Positions 8,601-18,223 of a stretch of DNA of 64,000 nucleotides are shown piece after piece. The position numbers and the translations under genes were made by a program. The notes beneath the pieces are model-generated. The model saw only the letters and a list, made by a program, of their open reading frames with translations, was not told the DNA's origin and searched no databases. The stretch's first letter is position 1. Each line of letters begins with the position of its first letter. This stretch comes from Roseospira visakhapatnamensis (GTDB lineage: Bacteria > Pseudomonadota > Alphaproteobacteria > Rhodospirillales > Rhodospirillaceae): NCBI RefSeq assembly GCF_014197915.1, contig NZ_JACIGK010000016.1, forward strand, positions 29,683 through 93,682. Direction: 5' to 3'.

Positions 8601-10085
8601 ATGCCTGGTTTCGTCGCCCGCCACTGGCGCAAGACCCTGATCGTGCCGCCCATCGCCCTCGGTGTGGCGCTGATGGTGGGGATGGCCAGCGGCAAGGCCC
8701 CGCCGCAGCGCATCGAGGCCGCCGAATCCGCCCGCCCGGCCCGCGTCATCAGCGTTCCCGCGGTGGACCTGCAACCTCGGGCCACGGGTTTCGGCCAGGT
8801 CTCGCCGGAGCACGTCTGGCAGGCCGTGGCCCAGGTGGCCGGCCGGGTGATCGAGGTCCACCCCAACCTCAAGCGCGGCGCCATCCTGCCCAAGGGGACG
8901 GTGGTGGCGCGCATCGACCCCACCGCCTACGAACTCACCCTGCGGGAGCGCGAGGCGGACTTGCGCGAGCTGGAGGTGCGCGAGGAGAACACCCGGGCCT
9001 CCATCGCCATCGAGGAGCGCGCCCTGGCCCTGGCCAGCGCCGAGGTGGACCGGCAGCGCCGCCTGCGCCGCAGCGGCACGGTCGCCCAGACCACCCTGGA
9101 CCAGGCGGAAAAGACCCTGCTGGCCACCGAACAAAGCCTTCAGAACCTGCGCAACACCCTCAACCTAATCCCCGTCGAGCGAGCGCTGGCCCAGACCCGC
9201 CTGGACCAAGCGCGCCTGGACGTGGACTACACCACCATGACCGCCCCCTTCGCCATGCGGGTGTCGAAGGTCGACGTCACGCGGTCCGAATTCGCCACCG
9301 TCGGCGCGGTTCTGGCCGAGGCCGACAGCATCGCCGTCGCCGAGGTGGAGGCCCAGCTCACGTTTCAGGAACTGGCGCCGCTCATGCACGACGTCACACC
9401 GAGCACCATGCGCGAGGCCGTGAGCGAGGACCGCATCGGCGCCGCGCTGGACGTGGACGCGATGGTCCGCCTGCATGCCGGCGGCGCGGTCACACAGGTG
9501 GTGGAATGGCCCGCGCGGCTGGTGCGGGTCTCCGACACCATCGACCCGCAGACCCGCACGATCGGCGTCATCGTCGTCGTCGAGGGCAGCTACCGCACCG
9601 CCCGGCCGGGGGTACGTCCGCCGCTGGTGAAGAACATGTTCGTCGAGGTGGAACTGCGCGGCCGCCCGATCCCCAACGTGATCGTGGTGCCGCGCCTGGC
9701 TCTGCACGGGGGATACGCCTATGTGCTGGACGACGAGGATCGCCTGGTCAAGCGGCCCGTCCGGGTGCATGCCCTGCAAGACGACCTGGCGGTGATCGCC
9801 GAGGGCCTGGCGGAGGGCGACCGCCTGGTGATCTCCGACCTGATCCCCGCCGTCGCCGGCATGCGCATCGACCCGCGCCCGGACAAGGCCGAGCGCGACC
9901 GCCTCATCGCCGCCGCCGAGGGCCGGTCAGAGGACACCGCCCCGGACGCCACCCTCGGCATGCCCTCCGGCACGGCGTCCCGACCCGCCCTCCAGGTCGA
10001 GCCCGCGGCTGAACCCGACGCCGAGCCCGATGCCGAGCCCGATGCCGAGCCCGACGCCGCGCGCAGGCCGGAGGCCGGCCGATGA
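8601..10085 (+). CDS. RND efflux periplasmic adaptor (HlyD/AcrA family)
   Basis: 494 residues from the ATG at 8601, which gives a natural N-terminal membrane anchor (TLIVPPIALGVALMVGMASG). The order of parts is typical: first half of the lipoyl domain (RVIEVHPNLKRGAILPKGTVVARID), a coiled-coil hairpin with heptads (about 110-200), second lipoyl half (LDVDYTTMTAPFAMRVSKVDV), beta-barrel, and a membrane-proximal domain. The C-terminus carries four copies of a 12-bp unit encoding AEPD, an acidic tail not needed for the fold. Its stop overlaps the permease start (ATGA at 10082), so the two are translated together. An outer-membrane channel gene is not present nearby. Confidence 0.9.
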   Translation: MPGFVARHWRKTLIVPPIALGVALMVGMASGKAPPQRIEAAESARPARVISVPAVDLQPRATGFGQVSPEHVWQAVAQVAGRVIEVHPNLKRGAILPKGTVVARIDPTAYELTLREREADLRELEVREENTRASIAIEERALALASAEVDRQRRLRRSGTVAQTTLDQAEKTLLATEQSLQNLRNTLNLIPVERALAQTRLDQARLDVDYTTMTAPFAMRVSKVDVTRSEFATVGAVLAEADSIAVAEVEAQLTFQELAPLMHDVTPSTMREAVSEDRIGAALDVDAMVRLHAGGAVTQVVEWPARLVRVSDTIDPQTRTIGVIVVVEGSYRTARPGVRPPLVKNMFVEVELRGRPIPNVIVVPRLALHGGYAYVLDDEDRLVKRPVRVHALQDDLAVIAEGLAEGDRLVISDLIPAVAGMRIDPRPDKAERDRLIAAAEGRSEDTAPDATLGMPSGTASRPALQVEPAAEPDAEPDAEPDAEPDAARRPEAGR

Positions 10086-13000
10086 TCGCCTTCTTCGCCC
10101 GTCATCCCACCGCCGCCAACCTGATGATGATCGGCATCCTGGTGCTGGGGCTGTCGGCCCTGCCCAGCCTGCAACGCGCGACCTTCCCCACGCTGGCCCT
10201 CGATCAGGTGCAGGTGTCGGTGGTCTATACGGGCGCCACCGCCGAGGAGGTGGAAGACGCCATCTGCCAGCGGCTGGAGGACGCCGTTTCCGGCATCAAC
10301 GACCTGGAGGAAACCACCTGCGAGGCCACCGAGGGTCTGGGCGCCCTGACCGTGGAAATGCGCGAGGGCGCCGACATCGCCATCTTCGAGGCGGACATCA
10401 AGACCGAGGTGGACGCCATCGACAGCTTCCCCGACGACGCCGAGGACCCGGTGGTGCAGACCCTCGGGCGGACCGACTTCGTCGCCTCGGTGGCCATCAC
10501 CGGGGACATGCCGGCCACGCACCTGAAGGGCTACGCCGAGGAGGTCAAGAACCGCATGAACGAGGCCGGCCTGGGACAGGTGGACATCACCGGCTTCTCC
10601 GACCGGCAGATCCGCATCGAGGTGGGCACCGAGACCCTGCGCCGCCACGGGCTCAGCCTCGCCGACATCGCCACCCTGATCCAGCGCCAGAGCCAGGACC
10701 GCCCGTCGGGCCGCATCGAGACCCGCACCGGCGAGGTGATCGTGCGCTTCGCCGACGAGCGACGCTCCGTCGCCGCCTTCCAGAACCTGGTGATCGTCGC
10801 CGGGTCCCAGGGGGGCGAACTCCGCCTGGGCGACATCGCCACCATCACCGACCGCTTCGAACTGGACGAGGAGAAGGTGCTGTTCAACGGCCAGCGCGCC
10901 GCCCTGCTGGACATCACCAAGACCCGCGCCGAGGACACGCTGACGGTCATGGACCGGCTGACGACCTTCCTGGAGGACGAGCGCGCGCGCGCCCCCGGCG
11001 GGATCAGCCTGACCGTGACCCGCGACAGCGCCAGCATCGTGCGCGACCGCCTGACCATGCTGCGGGACAACGGCATCCAGGGCCTGGGAATGGTCTTTCT
11101 GATGCTGTTCCTGTTCTTTTCGCTGCGCTTCAGCTTCTGGGTGGCCATGGGCCTACCGGTGTCGTTCATGGGCGGCCTGTTCCTGATGAGCGTCCTGGGC
11201 CTGACCATCAACATGATCACCATGGTCGGCCTGCTGATCGCCGTCGGCCTGCTGATGGACGACGCCATCGTCATTTCCGAGAACATCGCCCACCACCTGA
11301 AACGCGGCAAGGACGCGTACTCCGCCGCCGTCGACGGCGCCCGCGAGGTCATGCCCGGGGTTGTCTCGTCGTTCGTGACGACGGTCTGCATCTTCGGCGC
11401 CCTGGCCTTCCTGGGCGGAACCATGGGGCAGATCCTGCGGGCCATGCCCATGGTGCTGCTGCTGGTGCTGGTGGTCAGCCTGGTCGAGGCGTTCCTGATC
11501 CTGCCGCACCACCTGGCCCACTCGCTGGAGAAACACAGCGAGAAACCGCTCGCCGGCTGGCGGCGGCGGTTCGAATCCGGGTTTTCCTGGGTGCGCGAGC
11601 GCGGCATGGGCCGACTGGTGGACGCGGCCATCGCCTGGCGGTACCTGACGCTGGGCGTACTGCTGCTGCTGTTCCTGGGCAGCCTGTCGCTGATCGCCGG
11701 AGGCATGGTGAAGTTCCGCGCCTTCCCGCATGTGGACGGCAACATCGTCCAGGCCGAGATCCTGATGCCCCAGGGAACGCCCCTGGACCGCACCGAGGCC
11801 GTGGTCGCGCGCGTCGTCGAGGCCATGGACGAGATGGGGACCCGCCTGTCCGAGGACCTTCCGGAGGCGACGCACGCCGCCATGGCGACCCAGGGCGCGG
11901 CCCCGGTGGGCGGCGATCTGATCCGTAACACCATGACCCTGCACGCGGTCAACAGCAGCGCCAATGAAAGCGGCGCCCACGTGGCCACGGTCGGCATCGA
12001 CCTCGTGGACTCCGACATGCGCCCGGGCCTGCCCTCGACGGTGATCTCGGCCGCCTGGCGAGACGCCGTGGGCGAGGTGCCCGATGCCTTGTCCCTCAAG
12101 TTCGGCGAACGCACCATCGGGCCCGGCGGCCAGGACATCGAGATCCGCCTGAGAGGCCATGATCTGGAGGCCCTCAAGGCCGCGTCCCTGGACCTGCGCG
12201 AGTGGCTGGAGGGCTACGCCGGCGTGCACGACGTCATGGACGACATGCGTCCGGGCAAGCCCGAGGCCCGCTTGCGTCTGCGCGATGGCGCCAGCGCCCT
12301 TGGGATCCGCGCCGACACCGTAGCCCAGCAGATCGCCGCGGCGTTCCAGGGCGTCACCGTGGACGAAATCCAGGTGGGCGACGAGGCCTACGAAATCGAC
12401 GTGCGCTTCACCGAGGCCGACCGGGACTCCCTGGCCGACCTGGACGGCTTCATGGTCACCACCGAGGCCGGCGAGACCATCCCCCTGCCCAACGTGGCAG
12501 TCATCGACAACGCGCGCGGCTGGGCGCGGATCAACCGGGTGGACGGCTGGCGCACCATCACCGTGATCGGCGACGTGGACGACGCCGTCGCCAACGCCTC
12601 GCAGATCGTCGCCGACACGCGCGCGACCTTCCTGCCCCGGTTGCTGGAGCGTCATCCCGACGTCCATCCCGACGTCGAGGGCCAGGCGGCGGAAGTGGCC
12701 GAGACCATGGGCACCATGCGCCGCAACATGCTGGTCGGCCTGGTGGGCGTGTTCCTGCTGCTGTCCTTCCAGTTCCGCAGCTACGTCGAGCCCATCACCG
12801 TCATGGTGGCCATCCCCATGGCGCTGATCGGCGCCATCCTGGGCCACCTGGCCCAGGGCCTGGAGATGTCCATGCCGTCGATGATCGGCCTGGCCTCGCT
12901 GGCCGGCGTGGTGGTCAACGATTCCATCCTGCTGGTGATGTTCATCAAGCAGCACCGGCTGAACGGCGGATCCGCGACCGAGGCCGCCGCCCAGGCCGCG

Positions 13001-13285
13001 CGCGAGCGCTTCCGGCCCATCCTGCTGACGTCATTGACCACCATCATGGGGCTGACCCCGTTGCTGGCCGAGACCAGCTTGCAGGCGCAGGTCATGATCC
13101 CGCTGGCCACCAGCCTCGCCTTCGGCCTGACCTCGGCGACGGTGCTGGCCCTGGTGCTGGTGCCGGTGGTCTATGTGATCCTCGACGACCTGGGCCTGAC
13201 CCGCCGGGTGCGGCCCGAGGATGTGGGCGCGGCGGGGAATCGGGGGGCGGCGGCGGCGGTCACACCCCGGCCTTCCGAAGGATGA
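10082..13285 (+). CDS. RND-superfamily efflux permease (HAE1/AcrB-like)
   Basis: 1067 residues, the normal length for this family. It opens with a helix at IGILVLGLSALPSL, then a large periplasmic domain starting VQVSVVYTGATAEEVEDAI. Helices 2-6 start near residue 335, and the essential membrane aspartates appear as GLLMDDAIVISENI (about residues 390-402) in helix 4. The second half repeats the plan, with GVVVNDSILLVMF near residue 945. Such pumps expel drugs, detergents or similar compounds by proton antiport together with the adaptor encoded just before; the substrate cannot be told. The last 26 bp overlap, tail to tail, the end of the DUF938 methyltransferase gene on the other strand. Confidence 0.93.
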   Translation: MIAFFARHPTAANLMMIGILVLGLSALPSLQRATFPTLALDQVQVSVVYTGATAEEVEDAICQRLEDAVSGINDLEETTCEATEGLGALTVEMREGADIAIFEADIKTEVDAIDSFPDDAEDPVVQTLGRTDFVASVAITGDMPATHLKGYAEEVKNRMNEAGLGQVDITGFSDRQIRIEVGTETLRRHGLSLADIATLIQRQSQDRPSGRIETRTGEVIVRFADERRSVAAFQNLVIVAGSQGGELRLGDIATITDRFELDEEKVLFNGQRAALLDITKTRAEDTLTVMDRLTTFLEDERARAPGGISLTVTRDSASIVRDRLTMLRDNGIQGLGMVFLMLFLFFSLRFSFWVAMGLPVSFMGGLFLMSVLGLTINMITMVGLLIAVGLLMDDAIVISENIAHHLKRGKDAYSAAVDGAREVMPGVVSSFVTTVCIFGALAFLGGTMGQILRAMPMVLLLVLVVSLVEAFLILPHHLAHSLEKHSEKPLAGWRRRFESGFSWVRERGMGRLVDAAIAWRYLTLGVLLLLFLGSLSLIAGGMVKFRAFPHVDGNIVQAEILMPQGTPLDRTEAVVARVVEAMDEMGTRLSEDLPEATHAAMATQGAAPVGGDLIRNTMTLHAVNSSANESGAHVATVGIDLVDSDMRPGLPSTVISAAWRDAVGEVPDALSLKFGERTIGPGGQDIEIRLRGHDLEALKAASLDLREWLEGYAGVHDVMDDMRPGKPEARLRLRDGASALGIRADTVAQQIAAAFQGVTVDEIQVGDEAYEIDVRFTEADRDSLADLDGFMVTTEAGETIPLPNVAVIDNARGWARINRVDGWRTITVIGDVDDAVANASQIVADTRATFLPRLLERHPDVHPDVEGQAAEVAETMGTMRRNMLVGLVGVFLLLSFQFRSYVEPITVMVAIPMALIGAILGHLAQGLEMSMPSMIGLASLAGVVVNDSILLVMFIKQHRLNGGSATEAAAQAARERFRPILLTSLTTIMGLTPLLAETSLQAQVMIPLATSLAFGLTSATVLALVLVPVVYVILDDLGLTRRVRPEDVGAAGNRGAAAAVTPRPSEG

Positions 13286-13967
13286 CCGACAGGTTGTTGG
13301 CGGGCATGGCGACGGTCTCGACCAGGATCAGGCCGTGACGGGCGGCCTCGTCCACCACGGCCTCCAGGTCGCGCACCCCCCAGGCGGGATCCTGGCGGCG
13401 CAGGCTGGCATCGAAGGCGGCGTTGCTGTCGGCGGTGTGGCGGCCGCCGACGCGGTACGGACCGTAGAGGTACAGAACACCGTCGACGGGCAGCGCCGCG
13501 CCGGCCTCGGCCATCAGCGCCCCGGTCACCGCCCACGGGGCGATATGGACAAGATTGATGGCGGCCATGGCCGCCACGCCCTCCACGGCGTTGGCCGGCC
13601 AGGGCCGGTCGGAGACGTCCAGCAGGACCGGCGCTTCCACCCGCGCCGGCGCCGCCTCGGCGAGCAGGGTGGCGGCGGCCCGGGCGCTGGGTTCGTCCCC
13701 GTCGCTCGGACGCCAGGTCCAGCCCGCAGGCAGCGCCGGCCCGAGGGCGGCCGCGTGCTCGCCGGAGCCGCTGGCCAGTTCCAGCAGCACACCGCCGCCC
13801 TCGGGCAGCACCCGCGTCAACACGGCGCGAATCGGATCCCGGTTGCGGGCCGTCGCCGGATAGTGGCGGCGGGCCTCCGGCGGACCGGGCTGGATGCGGG
13901 GGGCATGGCGCGTCCCGGGCCGCGTGATCGGGGCGACGGTGGCGGGGCTGGACTCGGATGGGGGCAT
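13260..13967 (-). CDS. DUF938-family SAM-dependent methyltransferase
   Basis: 235 residues from the ATG at 13967; longer starts upstream only add low-complexity basic sequence. The family signature is clear: YPATARNRDPIRAVLTRVLP, then the SAM motif VLLELASGSGEHAAALG, the WRPSDGDE block that follows it, AAINLVHIAPW, and a C-terminal VAMPANNLSVILRK. These features define DUF938, whose substrate is not known. The 3' end overlaps that of the RND permease by 26 bp in convergent orientation. Confidence 0.88.
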   Translation of the reverse strand: MPPSESSPATVAPITRPGTRHAPRIQPGPPEARRHYPATARNRDPIRAVLTRVLPEGGGVLLELASGSGEHAAALGPALPAGWTWRPSDGDEPSARAAATLLAEAAPARVEAPVLLDVSDRPWPANAVEGVAAMAAINLVHIAPWAVTGALMAEAGAALPVDGVLYLYGPYRVGGRHTADSNAAFDASLRRQDPAWGVRDLEAVVDEAARHGLILVETVAMPANNLSVILRKAGV

Positions 13968-14152
13968 GGTCGGATGTGTGCTCCTGTGGGATCGCGCGCG
14001 GTGGGTTCGAGGCGCCCGGTGACCCTTGGAAATGGGGCGTCCCCGGAGCGGTTTCGAGGGCTTGCGAGTCATCCGCGCCAGTGCTTAAGTGCTGGCGTGC
14101 CTTGCGCCCGATTCTTCCCCCTTTTTTTGCGCGCCCCGCAGGTAGGCTCTCC

Positions 14153-14608
14153 ATGCTGGACTCCTTGAAGAAGATCTTGTTCGGCGACGAACAGAAGCCC
14201 GACGTGTCCCCGGAACACGAGGTGCAGTTCGCCGTCGCGGTCCTGCTGGCGGAAGCCGCCACCATGGATGGCGCCATCGACGACGCCGAGACCAAGCGCA
14301 TCCGTGAGTTGCTGGTAACCCACTTCGGCCTGTCCCTGGCCGAGGCCGCTCAACTGATGGGCGAGGCCGACGCCGCCCTGGCCAACCGCGTGGAACTCTA
14401 CGGTCCGTCTCGCGTGCTGAAAGACGCCCTGGACTATCCGCAGCGTATCGAATTGATCGAGATGTTGTGGGATGTTGTCTATGCTGACGGCGTCGTCCAT
14501 GACTACGAGGCGAACCTGATGCGCCGCCTGGGCGGCCTGCTCTTCGTCGATGACCAGGACAGCGGTACGGCCCGCAAGCGCGTGCTGGAGCGGCGAGGGC
14601 TGGCCTGA
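14153..14608 (+). CDS. TerB-like tellurite-resistance-domain protein
   Basis: 151 residues from the ATG at 14153, which follows a fair ribosome site (AGGTAGG) and opens with MLDSLKKILFGDE, the usual start of this group. The remainder is an all-helical TerB-type domain: FAVAVLLAEAATMDGAIDDAETKRIRELL, then VYGPSRVLKDA-like turns and WDVVYADGVVHDYEANLMRRLGGLL, with conserved acidic residues (D-G-x-x-D/E-E) that could bind metal in two places. Members without the ter operon are widespread in Alphaproteobacteria and have no defined role, so the name does not imply tellurite resistance. Confidence 0.8.
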   Translation: MLDSLKKILFGDEQKPDVSPEHEVQFAVAVLLAEAATMDGAIDDAETKRIRELLVTHFGLSLAEAAQLMGEADAALANRVELYGPSRVLKDALDYPQRIELIEMLWDVVYADGVVHDYEANLMRRLGGLLFVDDQDSGTARKRVLERRGLA

Positions 14609-14753
14609 CCGGGACAGCGACGATGACAACGATCGAACATTGAGACGATCAACGATTTAGACGATTGACCGTTGAGATAAAGCAAACGGCGGCGCGATGG
14701 ACCGGTCGGCGGTTCCGCGCGTCACTGGACCGACACGATGGAGCTTCGTTCCC

Positions 14754-15092
14754 ATGACCTACGTCGTCACCGAAAACTGCATTAAGTGCAAGTTCCAGGA
14801 CTGCGTCGAGGTGTGCCCCGTGGACTGCTTCTACGAGGGTGAGAATTTTCTCGTCATCAATCCTGACGAGTGTATCGATTGCGGTGTCTGCGAGCCGGAA
14901 TGCCCGGCCGAGGCCATCTTTCCGGACTCCGACGACCGCGCCACCGGTTGGCTGGAGATCAATCGGGACTTCTCCGAACAATGGCCGAACATCACCCGCA
15001 AGGGCGATCCCCTCGCCGATGCCGACGACTGGAAGGACAAGCCCGGAAAGAAGGACCTGCTGAGCGACAAGCCGGGCGTCGGCACCACCTGA
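14754..15092 (+). CDS. fdxA: Seven-iron ferredoxin (FdxA type)
   Basis: 112 residues from the ATG at 14754. The N-terminus [24 protein letters not shown] holds cysteines 9, 12, 17, 21 and 25, and a second motif [16 protein letters not shown] holds the [4Fe-4S] set. Together with the C-terminal extension ([21 protein letters not shown]) this is the standard [3Fe-4S][4Fe-4S] ferredoxin of Alphaproteobacteria, a cytosolic low-potential electron carrier. The start is preceded by a 145-bp gap with several ACGAT pentamers; no clear promoter was recognised. CarD is downstream after an 800-bp gap, an arrangement I recall as frequent in related genomes. Confidence 0.93.
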   Translation: MTYVVTENCIKCKFQDCVEVCPVDCFYEGENFLVINPDECIDCGVCEPECPAEAIFPDSDDRATGWLEINRDFSEQWPNITRKGDPLADADDWKDKPGKKDLLSDKPGVGTT

Positions 15093-15888
15093 GCGCCCGC
15101 GGCGACGGGGCGGTCTCCCCATCGGTCGCCTCTTTCGGTCGCTCCCCCTCCCTCGCAAGGCTCTGCGTCGGGCATCCCGCCCAAGGATCTCCGTCGGGAA
15201 AAGGGGCGCCGACGTGCCCCGGTCTCGCGGCCGGCGGCGCCGCGGTGACCCGGCGGGACCCCAGACACGGAACGCTCCGCGGTGCCCCGAAGACGGGACG
15301 CCGTGTCCTGGCTTGGGCATACCGCGCCTGCGAGATTCACCTGTGAAATTGTGAACGTTTGTGGTAACACTGTGGGCATCCGTCAGTCCCTTGAGGAGGA
15401 TCGGGTGGTCTTGTTCGTGCCGGGTGGGGAACCGTCCCGAACGGCATGGCGGCCACGGTTGACAGGGGTATGGGTGCCGGAGTGTGGGGGTCGGGCGTGT
15501 CGGACCGGGAACGTCGGTATGGAGGACGTTCGGTCGCGGACACCAAGCCTCGGCGCCCTGGTCCGCGAACCTTGGCTGGTTTGACCTCAGCCGGTGGTGC
15601 GCGGGAAGACGGCTTCACGAGACCAGACGCAGACGAGGCGCTCAGGGCCGTGGTGACGGGGTCTTGCGCTCTCCAAAGGTCTTCGGTTCCGCGAACGGAG
15701 GCCGGGGAGAGTGTGTCCCTGGGCCGGACGGTCGGTGCCGACGGGACCGTTCGTTCAAGCCTCCGTCCGGCGACCGTGTCCGACAGCCCCGTCCTGCGCG
15801 AGCCATGCCCGTCGACCACACTGTCGGCCCGGGTGGGCCGCGTCGGGCACTCCCAGCAGGGGCCTGGACCAACAAGACGAGTGAGACG
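15093..15888. other. 796-bp stretch without a recognisable gene
   Basis: Between fdxA and carD no reading frame has a family match or natural protein composition; the open frames on both strands are low-complexity by-products of high G+C. The one notable site is a 12-bp palindrome TTCACCTGTGAA at 15336-15347, followed by TTGTGAACG and TTGTGGTAACAC, a relatively A/T-rich patch that could hold the carD promoter about 540 bp ahead of its start. A long leader or an unannotated small RNA is possible. Confidence 0.5.
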
Positions 15889-16386
15889 ATGACCAAAAAG
15901 GCGGCATTTTCCGTTGGCGATCACGTGGTGTATCCGACCCATGGCGTGGGCCTCATCGGGGGGATCGAGACCCAGACCATCAGCGGCATGGAGTTGGATC
16001 TGTACGTCATCGCGTTCGAGCGCAGTCGCATGACCCTGCGCGTGCCCGTGGCCAAGGCCACCCGCTCCGGCCTGCGCAAGCTGTCCAGCAAGCAGGAAAT
16101 GCAGACCGCGTTGAGCACCCTGAAGGGCCGCGCGCGCGTCAAGCGCACGATGTGGAGTCGCCGCGCCCAGGAGTACGAGCAGAAGATCAACTCCGGCGAC
16201 CCGGTGTCCATCGCCGAGGTGGTGCGCGACCTGTTCCGCAGCGCCTCCCAGCCGGAGCAGTCCTACTCGGAGCGTCAGATCTACGAGCAGGCCCTGGAGC
16301 GTCTGGCCTGCGAACTGGCGGCCATCGAGTCCATCGAGCCCGACGCCGCCTCCCAGAAGGTCGAGAAACTGTTGTCGGCGGCCTGA
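15889..16386 (+). CDS. carD: CarD/CdnL-family transcription regulator
   Basis: 165 residues from the ATG at 15889; in-frame codons upstream are low-complexity and are not part of it. The N-terminal RNA-polymerase-interacting domain is evident: [21 protein letters not shown], then [23 protein letters not shown]. The helical C-terminal DNA-binding part follows ([27 protein letters not shown], then [23 protein letters not shown]). CarD/CdnL proteins bind the polymerase beta subunit and stabilise open complexes, notably at rRNA promoters. A strong terminator follows 40 bp after the stop, so it is the last gene of its transcript. Confidence 0.93.
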   Translation: MTKKAAFSVGDHVVYPTHGVGLIGGIETQTISGMELDLYVIAFERSRMTLRVPVAKATRSGLRKLSSKQEMQTALSTLKGRARVKRTMWSRRAQEYEQKINSGDPVSIAEVVRDLFRSASQPEQSYSERQIYEQALERLACELAAIESIEPDAASQKVEKLLSAA

Positions 16387-16427
16387 CCCGGGTCGCCCCG
16401 CCGTCCGGGCTCGGCCCGCCGCATGCC

Positions 16428-16462
16428 GCCGCGCCGTTCTCAGACGGCGCGGCTTGTTTTTT
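16428..16462 (+). terminator. Rho-independent terminator after carD
   Basis: A perfect 10-bp stem (GCCGCGCCGT / ACGGCGCGGC) with a 6-base loop is followed directly by TTGTTTTTT. It separates carD from lysK. Confidence 0.93.
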
Positions 16463-16543
16463 GCGCCACGGCCGCCCGGTGTCTCGCCATCCCCCTCGCG
16501 TCTCCGATTCGATCCGCATAGCCCTGTTCAGGAACGCCGCGTC

Positions 16544-18187
16544 ATGCCTGCCTCGTCCCGTTCTCACGCTCCCGGCGACGCCGATGCCCTGCGCGCCGCC
16601 GCATTCGAAAGCACCGCCTGGCCCTTTCAGGAGGCGCGCCGCCTGCTGACCGACCGCCTCAAGGGCGCGGCCCCGGCCAAGGGCTATGTCCTGTTCGAGA
16701 CCGGCTACGGCCCGTCCGGCCTGCCGCACATCGGCACCTTCGGCGAGGTGGTGCGCACCACCATGGTGCGGCGCGCCTTCCAGTGCCTGGCGCCGCACAT
16801 CCCGACACGGCTGTTCGCCTTCTCCGACGACATGGACGGCCTGCGCAAGGTCCCCGACAACATCCCCAACAAGGACATGGTGGCCGAGCATTTGGGCAAG
16901 CCGCTCACGCGCATCCCCGACCCGTTCGGCACCCACGAGAGCTTCGGCCATCACAACAACGCCCGGCTGCGGGCGTTCCTGGACTCGTTCGGCTTCGACT
17001 ACACCTTCCAGTCGGCCACCGAGTGCTACACCTCGGGCGCGTTCGACGAGGCCCTGTTGTCGGTCCTGCGCCATTACGACGCGGTCAAGGACGTGGTGCT
17101 GCCGACGCTGGGCGCGGAGCGCCGGGCCACCTACGCGCCGTTCCTGCCGGTGTGCCCGAGGACCGGCCGTGTCCTGCAAGCCCCGGTGCTGGAGACCGCC
17201 CCGGACGCCGGCACCCTCGTCTACCAGGCCGAGGACGGGACCAAGGTGGAGACTCCGGTCACTGGCGGCGCCTGCAAGCTGCAATGGAAGGCCGACTGGG
17301 GCACGCGCTGGCATGCGCTGGGCGTGGACTACGAGATGTCCGGCAAGGACCTGATCGACAGCGTGCGCCTGTCCAGCCGCATCTGCACCATCCTGGGCAG
17401 CACGCCGCCGGTCAGCCTGACCTACGAGCTGTTCCTGGACGACAAGGGACAGAAGATTTCCAAGTCCAAGGGCAACGGCCTCGCCGTCGAGGACTGGCTG
17501 AAGTACGCCAACGCGGAAAGCCTGTCCCTGTTCATGTACCAGAAGCCCAAGGCGGCCAAGAAGCTGTACTTCGACGTCATCCCCCGGAACGTGGACGACT
17601 ATCTGTCGCACCTGGAGGCGTTCGAGAGGCAGGATGCCAAGGGGCGCCTGTCCAACCCGGTCTGGCATATTCACGACGGCCGGCCGCCCCGGGAAGAGGC
17701 GCATCTGTCGTTCGGGATCCTGCTGAACCTGGCCGGCGTCTGCCACGCCGAGGATTCGGCCGTCCTGTGGCACTACATCAGCCGCTACGCCCCCGGCGCC
17801 ACACCGGAAACGGCCCCGATCCTGGACCGGCTGGTCGGCCATGCCCTGGCCTACTACCGTGATTTCGTGTTGCCGGCGAAGCGCTACCGGCCGGCCACGG
17901 CGGCCGAGGCGCGGGCGCTGGAGGATCTGCGCGCGGCGCTGGCCGAGGCTCCCCCCGAAGCCGATGCCGAGGGCCTGCAAACCCTCGTCTACGAGGTGGG
18001 CAAGCGCCATGGCGACACGGTCGGCGACCTGAAGGGTTGGTTCAAGGCGCTCTACCAGATCCTGCTGGGCCAGGACCAGGGGCCGCGCATGGGCTCGTTC
18101 ATCGCCCTCTATGGTCGCGCCGAAACCCTGGTCCTGCTCGACCGCGCCATCGCCGGGGAGGATCTGAGCGCAAGCGATGGCCCCTGA
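16544..18187 (+). CDS. lysK: Lysyl-tRNA synthetase, class I
   Basis: 547 residues from the ATG at 16544. It charges tRNA-Lys, using a class I Rossmann-fold active site rather than the class II enzyme of most bacteria; class I is normal in many Alphaproteobacteria. The HIGH-type motif is [10 protein letters not shown] (residues 56-65) and the KMSKS-type motif is KISKSKG (about 304-310). Between them lie features of the family such as [14 protein letters not shown] and the SGKDLIDS block before KISKS. The C-terminal helical domain ends normally. It lies 80 bp after the carD terminator and 36 bp before a methyltransferase on the same strand. Confidence 0.96.
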   Translation: MPASSRSHAPGDADALRAAAFESTAWPFQEARRLLTDRLKGAAPAKGYVLFETGYGPSGLPHIGTFGEVVRTTMVRRAFQCLAPHIPTRLFAFSDDMDGLRKVPDNIPNKDMVAEHLGKPLTRIPDPFGTHESFGHHNNARLRAFLDSFGFDYTFQSATECYTSGAFDEALLSVLRHYDAVKDVVLPTLGAERRATYAPFLPVCPRTGRVLQAPVLETAPDAGTLVYQAEDGTKVETPVTGGACKLQWKADWGTRWHALGVDYEMSGKDLIDSVRLSSRICTILGSTPPVSLTYELFLDDKGQKISKSKGNGLAVEDWLKYANAESLSLFMYQKPKAAKKLYFDVIPRNVDDYLSHLEAFERQDAKGRLSNPVWHIHDGRPPREEAHLSFGILLNLAGVCHAEDSAVLWHYISRYAPGATPETAPILDRLVGHALAYYRDFVLPAKRYRPATAAEARALEDLRAALAEAPPEADAEGLQTLVYEVGKRHGDTVGDLKGWFKALYQILLGQDQGPRMGSFIALYGRAETLVLLDRAIAGEDLSASDGP

Positions 18188-18223
18188 CCCGCGTCCCCAG
18201 CCCCCCGCGCGGTCCCGGGACCG

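Noticed and set aside
14620..14665. Iteron-like ACGAT pentamers upstream of fdxA.
   Set aside because: Five copies occur but spacing is irregular (9, 16, 7, 9 bases) and flanks differ; no replication or regulator gene is next to them.
15484..15888. N-terminal extension of CarD by 135 codons, open in frame.
   Set aside because: The extension is low-complexity and family members start at the VGDHVVYP region; the ATG at 15889 is right.
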